Assembly (NCBI GenBank): GCA_003086435.1
Contig: QEFD01000108.1
Span: 1 to 9,683, forward strand
Source: Acidianus hospitalis
GTDB lineage: Archaea > Thermoproteota > Thermoprotei_A > Sulfolobales > Sulfolobaceae
DNA: 9,683 nucleotides
Reading direction: 5' to 3'
A model generated the notes under the pieces. The model searched no databases, was not told where the DNA came from, and was given only the letters and a program-made list of their open reading frames with translations. The translations under genes and the position numbers were made by a program. Below are positions 5,314 to 9,683 of this stretch, one piece after another; the first letter of the stretch is position 1; each line of letters opens with the position of its first letter.

Positions 5314-5841
5314 ATGGAAAGTATAGATAATACATTAATAAAATCAAAGTATAGAATCTTATGCGAAGGAGATAGTATGTTTAATTTCTTGGAGCCTAAT
5401 TTCTGCTGTGGAGTGTTTTGTAGTCCACTTACAGGAGGTGGAGGTGATGGAGGTGATGGAGGAGGTGGAGGTAATGGAGGAGGATGTTTTACTGATGATT
5501 TAGTTTTAATAACGCCTAACGGGCTTAGGAAATTTAGGGAGTTGAAAGTAGGAGACTTAATACTGACGCCAGATGGATATAAGCCAATAGAGGAGATTTA
5601 TTATAAAGGTGTACAAAGGATATACATATATAAGGGTTTAAAATTATCGCCTACACAGCCCATAGTGCTGTCTAATGGTAATCTGCAAAGTTTAGCTTTA
5701 GCAAAAGATGTAGGTGTAGAAACAAGCATATATGAACATACATGGGATTTGAAAGTAGAAGGAGCATTATTTTATGCGTTAGGCGAGAATGATGAAAAGA
5801 TAATATTAGTAGATTACCCCAAGAAAGAAACTATAATTTAA
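5314..5841 (+). CDS. Putative RiPP precursor: Cys/Gly-rich peptide fused to a C-terminal Hint domain
   Basis: A 175-residue protein in three parts. Residues 1-40 form a leader with Cys at 17, 31, 32 and 36 (NFCCGVFCSPLT). Residues 41-57 are only Gly apart from D45, D48 and N54. Residues 58-175 form a Hint (intein/hedgehog) domain: C58 opens block A (CFTDDLVLITPNG), VGDLILTPDGYKPIEEI follows, SPTQPIVL (112-119) stands at block B, and TWDLKVEGALFYALG near 143-157 resembles the last strands. Hint domains use their first Cys to attack the preceding peptide bond, here after Gly57. No C-terminal His-Asn or C-extein exists, so splicing is not possible; N-terminal cleavage or transfer to a nucleophile would be. 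The usual block B His is Gln115, which may slow or change the chemistry. A radical SAM/SPASM gene starts four bases after the stop, which suggests that the Cys/Gly/Asp part is its substrate. There is no classical signal peptide. The role is inferred. Confidence 0.75.
   Translation: MESIDNTLIKSKYRILCEGDSMFNFLEPNFCCGVFCSPLTGGGGDGGDGGGGGNGGGCFTDDLVLITPNGLRKFRELKVGDLILTPDGYKPIEEIYYKGVQRIYIYKGLKLSPTQPIVLSNGNLQSLALAKDVGVETSIYEHTWDLKVEGALFYALGENDEKIILVDYPKKETII
5434..5484 (+). repeat. Gly-codon repeat array in the precursor gene
   Basis: Seventeen codons of GGA/GGT broken by two GAT and one AAT. The unit GGAGGTGAT occurs twice in tandem (5440-5457). The 21 bases at 5434-5454 and at 5461-5481 differ at only two positions, so the array looks like the product of local duplication or slippage. 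It is much richer in GC than its surroundings. Confidence 0.8.
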
Positions 5842-5845
5842 AAGG

Positions 5846-7225
5846 ATGCGATTTTCTATGAAAAGATATTATTTATCTCCTTTTTTAATTTATTTTAATA
5901 GCAATGACAGTATTATTTTATTTAATCAGATAAATCATGCCATAATAGAAGTTAATAAAGATTTGTGGAATAAATTATTAGACTATATTAATGATCCAAG
6001 CGTAAGGCTGGCTGATCAAGAACTAATTAAACTCATAGATGATCTTAAGAAATTAAATATATTATTTGACTATGATATAAATAAGTATAAGCATAATATC
6101 ATAGAATTCAGATTTAATACATTAACTAATTATAACGGAATGTCTATTTGGTTTGCTATATCTGGTAAGTGTAATTTTGCTTGTCCTTATTGTTATCAAA
6201 CATATAGAAAAGATGGAGAGATAATAAATGATAAAAGAGTTGATAAATTTATAAATTTTGTTAAGAAATACGTTGATCAAAATAATATACGTAAAATACA
6301 GTTGGTTTATTATGGAGGTGAACCATTATTAGCCTTTAATGAAATAATAAAAATTCATAATGAATTAGTTAATATAAAACTTAATAAAAATATTTCGCTA
6401 GAAGAAATTATTATAACCAATGGTAGCCTTCTCACTGAGGATAAACTAGAGAAGCTAGTGGAATTATCAGATTTAAGTCCTATAGGAATTCAAATTACGA
6501 TAGATGGTATGAAAGAGGTTATGGATAAGAGAAGACCCTTAGCAAGCGGAGGAAGTAGCTTTAATTTAGTTTATAATAATTTTATTAAATTAGTAGAGAA
6601 ATATCCATTTGATATAGCCTTAAGATCTAATGTAAATTATGATAATATTGAATCTGTAAGGAAATTATTATTAAAGATTAAAGAGGATTTGGGTGATTTA
6701 GTCGATAAAGTAGTCTTTTTCCCTCATTGGATATATGAGACTCAAGAAGTTTATATGAAGAATGAATATTATTTACCAGAAGTTTCACAGGCTGAGGCTA
6801 TGGAATTAATAAAACTTGAGTTGTTTGCTCAAGAATTGGGCTTTAAGATTACTCCGGCGTATTCTCACGGCCCTTGCACTTACGTAGCAAAGCACGGTTA
6901 TGCAATTGACGAATTCTTGAGGGTTTATAAATGTCCGGGTTACCTTTATACTCCGAAGTATTTTGGAATAATTACAGATGATGGAAGCACTAAAATAACT
7001 AACCCTCAATATTTAATAGAGGCTTTTGGAGAAATAAAGAAATGCTACCTTAATTGTCCAGTAGGGGCATTATGCTATGGTGGTTGTAGGGCAATGAAAC
7101 ATTGCCCCAAAGACGAAATACTAACTTATGTTAATACAGACCTTGGTAAAAAGGTACTATTAACACATTTTATAAAGAAGTATGGTGATGAAGATGGACG
7201 AAATAAGAAAGCTAATAATATTTGA
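5846..7225 (+). CDS. Radical SAM/SPASM peptide maturase
   Basis: A 459-residue enzyme. Residues 1-90 form an N-terminal domain of the kind seen in peptide-modifying radical SAM enzymes (a short beta part, then helices; it may bind the leader peptide). Residues 100-300 are the radical SAM barrel with C109-x3-C113-x2-C116 (CNFACPYC) for the SAM-binding 4Fe-4S cluster and YYGGEPL (155-161) for SAM. Residues 344-420 form a SPASM domain with seven Cys (344, 363, 400, 404, 410, 414, 420) for auxiliary clusters. C400 and C404 are spaced CX3C where the family usually has CX2C. Such enzymes make thioether or carbon links in peptides, and the gene lies four bases behind the Cys/Gly precursor. ATG 5858, with AGGATG about nine bases upstream, is an alternative start. 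Bases 5846 to about 6720 are much more AT-rich than the 3' third. The C-terminal tail overlaps the transporter gene. Confidence 0.9.
   Translation: MRFSMKRYYLSPFLIYFNSNDSIILFNQINHAIIEVNKDLWNKLLDYINDPSVRLADQELIKLIDDLKKLNILFDYDINKYKHNIIEFRFNTLTNYNGMSIWFAISGKCNFACPYCYQTYRKDGEIINDKRVDKFINFVKKYVDQNNIRKIQLVYYGGEPLLAFNEIIKIHNELVNIKLNKNISLEEIIITNGSLLTEDKLEKLVELSDLSPIGIQITIDGMKEVMDKRRPLASGGSSFNLVYNNFIKLVEKYPFDIALRSNVNYDNIESVRKLLLKIKEDLGDLVDKVVFFPHWIYETQEVYMKNEYYLPEVSQAEAMELIKLELFAQELGFKITPAYSHGPCTYVAKHGYAIDEFLRVYKCPGYLYTPKYFGIITDDGSTKITNPQYLIEAFGEIKKCYLNCPVGALCYGGCRAMKHCPKDEILTYVNTDLGKKVLLTHFIKKYGDEDGRNKKANNI
7184..7188 (+). promoter_or_regulatory. Ribosome binding site deciding the transporter start
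   Basis: GGTGA inside the radical SAM coding region stands five bases before the ATG at 7194. This favours 7194 over the in-frame ATGs at 7182 and 7188, which overlap or precede the site. Confidence 0.55.
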
Positions 7226-8369
7226 TTTTTTATTAATAGTTGCTGAGAACTCTTTAGGCTATTTTCTTTTGTGGCGTCTTCTTGGGATAATAGGTCTGGT
7301 ACTAACATTTACGTTATTCAGTATAACTAATTACATATTTCCCCATTTAAAACTATTTGAATCTCCTTTAATTGATAAATATCGGGATATTGTCAAATTA
7401 CTGAAAATAGGTTACATACTAGACATAATCAGTATTATCTCACTTTATCCTATATTCTTATATTTAGTCAGATTAAAGTTGATTTTCCTCGCAGCGCTAT
7501 TCATAGGTAGTGCATTTAGTAGTAGCATAAAAGCTCTTGAGAGAACTGCACTTAATAAACTATTTAAAATTCTTATAACTGACTACCAGAAGGGAATTTA
7601 TTTAATTAGAAAATATAGACTCATAGCCTTGGCTACGGGGCAAATTGTAGGAACTTTGTTACTCGCTCTAAGCTTATTCGAAAACCTAACGTTAATCGTG
7701 ATCATTACATTAATCGGCCTAGCGTTTTTGTTAAGTGTTAGGAGAGTAGATAATGAGGTGGATCAACAGTCATATATAAGCGTTTTTAAGGTAGGGTTTT
7801 TAAATATAATAAAAAATAATGTATTAAAAACAATTTTAATATTCGATATAATTTATTCCTTACCGGGATCCTTAATAGGTCTGTTTATCATATATCTAGT
7901 TTACTACGCTTTACATCTACCGCCCGTACTTATAGGCTTATGGAGCATTATTCAAATTATCGGTAGCTTAGTTGGTAACAAATTAGGCTACAAATTTAGC
8001 ATAAATAGCAAAGCCTGGATGACGTTCTTATTTGTGCTTTCAGACGTCTCATATATTTCTTTAGTATTTCTCACTAATAAGCAGTTATTACCAATAATTT
8101 ATGTTATTCTATTTCTATCAAGTATAGCTGGTTCTTTCGCAAATTATTATTTTTCTTACTTAATATATAGTTCGATCCCAAAGAAAACTTTCGCGACATC
8201 TTCCTCCATAATGGGCTCAATTTCCTCAGTGTTTGACGCAATTTTTACTATCGTTAGTGCATTAATAATTTCTCTGATATCATATTCTTGGTCAGTACTA
8301 ATTGCCGTAATTATCTTTGCCATTTTAGATATATTATTTGTATCATCAATGTTGAATTTGAAGATATAA
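7194..8369 (+). CDS. MFS-type transporter, putative exporter of the modified peptide
   Basis: A 391-residue, very hydrophobic protein with 10 to 12 predicted membrane helices in two halves. It is typical in length for a small major facilitator superfamily drug or peptide exporter. The loop after the second helix has SPLIDKYRDIVKLL, matching the usual D-R-x-x-R-R position loosely. A related loop in the second half reads GSLVGNKLGYKF, where MFS motif A (G-x-x-x-D-x-x-G-R) recurs. A basic cytoplasmic loop (RRVDNEVDQQ, about residues 188-197) separates the halves. The start at 7194 is chosen for GGTGA five bases upstream; it overlaps the radical SAM gene by 32 bases, so the genes are co-transcribed and probably translationally coupled. 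No ATPase or ABC exporter is nearby, so this is the only candidate exporter for the peptide. The substrate is inferred from context alone. Confidence 0.8.
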   Translation: MDEIRKLIIFDFLLIVAENSLGYFLLWRLLGIIGLVLTFTLFSITNYIFPHLKLFESPLIDKYRDIVKLLKIGYILDIISIISLYPIFLYLVRLKLIFLAALFIGSAFSSSIKALERTALNKLFKILITDYQKGIYLIRKYRLIALATGQIVGTLLLALSLFENLTLIVIITLIGLAFLLSVRRVDNEVDQQSYISVFKVGFLNIIKNNVLKTILIFDIIYSLPGSLIGLFIIYLVYYALHLPPVLIGLWSIIQIIGSLVGNKLGYKFSINSKAWMTFLFVLSDVSYISLVFLTNKQLLPIIYVILFLSSIAGSFANYYFSYLIYSSIPKKTFATSSSIMGSISSVFDAIFTIVSALIISLISYSWSVLIAVIIFAILDILFVSSMLNLKI

Positions 8370-8371
8370 AA

Positions 8372-8740
8372 ATGCTCATCTATACTGGATATTTTAAGAG
8401 AAAATCATTACATAAAGTGATTAAAAGCGGTGTATTGAGAAAGATAATAGTTAGTAATATAGCTTATCCTTTGTTCAACATTTAGTCTTTTTTGTATATC
8501 TAATTTATTATTCCTTTTATTTACCTATCATTTTAATAGGTTTATTAACAGTAACTTTCACTTCTGGAAGATTAATAGGAAATAAGTTAGCTATGATAAC
8601 TAATATTGTAAGGAAAAGCAACTGGTTGGATATTATACCTAATATATATTATACCAGGATTTCTAATCAGAATTTTCTTATTCGTAACAAGTATTCAGTA
8701 TCTTCCTTTCAAAGTTATATGTAAATGTTGTATTACTTAA
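8372..8740 (+). pseudogene. Fragment of a second, frameshifted copy of the MFS transporter
   Basis: Starting three bases after the transporter stop, three frames in succession match the middle of that same transporter. Frame one (8372-8485) reads GYFKRKSLHKVIKSGVLRKI against SVFKVGFLNIIKNNVLKTI. Frame two (from 8485) reads YLIYYSFYLPIILIGL against YLVYYALHLPPVLIGL, then GRLIGNKLAM against GSLVGNKLGY. Frame three (about 8620 to the stop at 8740) has FVTSIQYLP against FLTNKQLLP. The fragment covers roughly helices 7 to 10, with both the N-terminal half and the end missing. DNA similarity is low, so the copy is old or came from a related gene. T7 at 8488-8494 might act as the operon's terminator. 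Confidence 0.7.
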
Positions 8741-8747
8741 GTCCTAA

Positions 8748-9491
8748 TCAATTTTTCCTTAATTCCTCCTCAATTTCATTAACTATTCTAGGTAACGCAA
8801 CCTCTATTGGTTCTCTAATAATTACGTCAGCCTCGTGATCTAATGGAGTTTCGTCAGCGTTTATAATGATTAGTGAACCTCCCCTCTCTTCTTTAACTAT
8901 TTGAGGAATTAGGTTTGCAGGATATACAGTAAGGGAAGAACCTATAACTAAAACAAGGTCTGCCTCGTAGGCTATCCTTAAGGCTAAGCCAAAATCCTTT
9001 ACCGGCTCTCCGAAAAGTACCACGTCGGGCCTTATAATTCCTCCGCAGGAGCATTTGGGAGGAAGGTTTCCTTCGTCAATCATTTTGAGCACTTCCCTAG
9101 AATCGTATTGTTTAAAGCAAGAAGAACAGTAAGACCTCTGCATTGTTCCGTGTAATTCTATTACGTTTTGTGAGCCTGCCTTTTGATGTAGTCCGTCAAT
9201 GTTTTGCGTAATTATATATTTTATAATTCCCATTTTCTCCAGCTTAGCTAAGGCGTAATGTGCTTCATTAGGCTTAGCTTCGAATAATCCTCTCATTCTT
9301 TGAGAATAAAATTCCCAAAAGCCTTTAGGATCTCTTTTTAAATAATCAATTGAGGCTATTTCTGGAGAATACTTCTTCCATAGCCCGTTAGGTCCTCTGA
9401 AGTCCGGAATACCGGAGGCTGTGCTTATTCCTGCACCGGTAAATGCTATCGCGTAAGTTGATGATAATAGGAGCTCTACGACTTTCTCCAT
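8748..9491 (-). CDS. cobB: Sir2-family NAD-dependent protein deacylase
   Basis: A complete sirtuin of 247 residues, the length of the characterised Sulfolobus solfataricus enzyme, which deacetylates the chromatin protein Alba. It removes acyl groups from lysines using NAD+, giving nicotinamide and O-acyl-ADP-ribose. The NAD-binding GAGIS (19-23) and GIPDFRG (27-33) are present, as is TQNIDGLHQKAG (95-106). The catalytic His is H114 (ELHGT). The zinc ligands are C122-x2-C125 and C147-x-C149, and the late Rossmann motif is GSSLTVYPA (184-192). WEFYSQR (59-65) places Y62 and R65 where SIRT5-like enzymes bind succinyl- or malonyl-lysine, so acidic acyl groups may also be removed. It is a cytoplasmic single gene, convergent with the RiPP operon and probably unrelated to it. 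AGGAG lies eight bases before the ATG. Confidence 0.95.
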   Translation of the reverse strand: MEKVVELLLSSTYAIAFTGAGISTASGIPDFRGPNGLWKKYSPEIASIDYLKRDPKGFWEFYSQRMRGLFEAKPNEAHYALAKLEKMGIIKYIITQNIDGLHQKAGSQNVIELHGTMQRSYCSSCFKQYDSREVLKMIDEGNLPPKCSCGGIIRPDVVLFGEPVKDFGLALRIAYEADLVLVIGSSLTVYPANLIPQIVKEERGGSLIIINADETPLDHEADVIIREPIEVALPRIVNEIEEELRKN

Positions 9492-9499
9492 AATAGGTT

Positions 9500-9531
9500 C
9501 TCCTAAGTATTATAGAGGAAGGGATATTATG
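9500..9531 (-). promoter_or_regulatory. Promoter and ribosome binding region of the sirtuin gene
   Basis: On the minus strand CATAATATCC (9522-9531) and TATAATAC (9507-9514) are two possible TATA boxes. AGGAG at 9500-9504 is a Shine-Dalgarno-like site eight bases before the ATG. The choice between a leadered and a nearly leaderless transcript stays open. Confidence 0.4.
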
Positions 9532-9660
9532 TTTTGCTAAAACGAAATAATTTAGGTATATCTATAGAATATCAGAATTTACAACAAAAACTCTTTTAAT
9601 TCTATTTATGATAAAGTGAAGAGAATAGTTCATCTTATATCTTAGCACAATTTTAAGGAA

Positions 9661-9673
9661 AAAAGTTTTTAAA
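9661..9673 (+). promoter_or_regulatory. Promoter-like TATA box at the window edge
   Basis: AAAAGTTTTTAAA is close to the common Sulfolobales promoter form (A/G-rich BRE followed by TTTTTAAA). It points right, to a gene whose start lies beyond the window. The stretch 9532-9660 holds no gene. Confidence 0.45.
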
Positions 9674-9683
9674 TGATCAAATC

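Noticed and set aside
5314..5841. Complete intein able to splice
   Set aside because: The C-terminal His-Asn and a C-extein are absent, so only N-terminal cleavage or transfer could occur.
6806..7308. Two open frames of 67 and 60 codons on the minus strand
   Set aside because: Both are antisense to the radical SAM and transporter genes, whose frames have clear family motifs.
8288..8485. 65-codon open frame on the plus strand taken as a separate small gene
   Set aside because: Its first part overlaps the transporter end in another frame; its last 37 codons are better explained as the first piece of the transporter remnant.
1..9683. CRISPR array, tRNA or rRNA genes
   Set aside because: No regularly spaced direct repeats and no tRNA- or rRNA-like segments were seen on either strand.

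Overview
The window looks like chromosomal DNA of a thermoacidophilic archaeon of the order Sulfolobales (Sulfolobus, Acidianus or a close relative). The reasons are a Sulfolobus-type TnpB, PaREP1-family proteins, a 247-residue archaeal sirtuin, VapBC and HEPN/MNT toxin-antitoxin type genes, AT-rich DNA, and TATA-type promoters about 25 bases before start codons (leaderless transcription). No rRNA, tRNA or CRISPR array is visible.

Left part (1-1940). The 5' end of a tnpB gene of the IS200/IS605 group leaves the window at base 1. It is preceded by its own promoter and a GC-rich foldable segment that may be the element's left end. Next, also on the minus strand, is a complete APC-superfamily amino acid permease with its own promoter.

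Middle part (2070-4670) is a small accessory island. Two overlapping PaREP1 genes share a 90 % identical 89-bp segment and otherwise differ. A HEPN/MNT pair follows as overlapping genes. Then, on the minus strand, comes an intact vapB antitoxin gene whose vapC partner is broken by four single-base frameshifts. A perfect inverted repeat lies between the vapB TATA box and its start codon.

The most interesting part (5240-8740) is a compact plus-strand operon behind about 650 bp of non-coding AT-rich DNA. Its first gene encodes a short Cys-containing leader, a run of Gly broken by Asp and Asn, and a C-terminal Hint (intein/hedgehog-type) domain that starts at the Cys directly after the Gly run. 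The second encodes a radical SAM/SPASM enzyme of the peptide-maturase type. The third encodes an MFS-type membrane transporter. I infer a RiPP (ribosomally made, modified peptide) pathway in which the radical SAM enzyme modifies the Cys/Gly/Asp segment, the Hint domain rather than a separate protease releases it, and the MFS protein exports it. I know of no described system with this arrangement. A frameshifted fragment of a second copy of the transporter follows.

Right part (8748-9683). A complete Sir2-family NAD-dependent protein deacylase lies on the minus strand, convergent with the operon. A promoter-like sequence at the window edge probably serves a gene outside.
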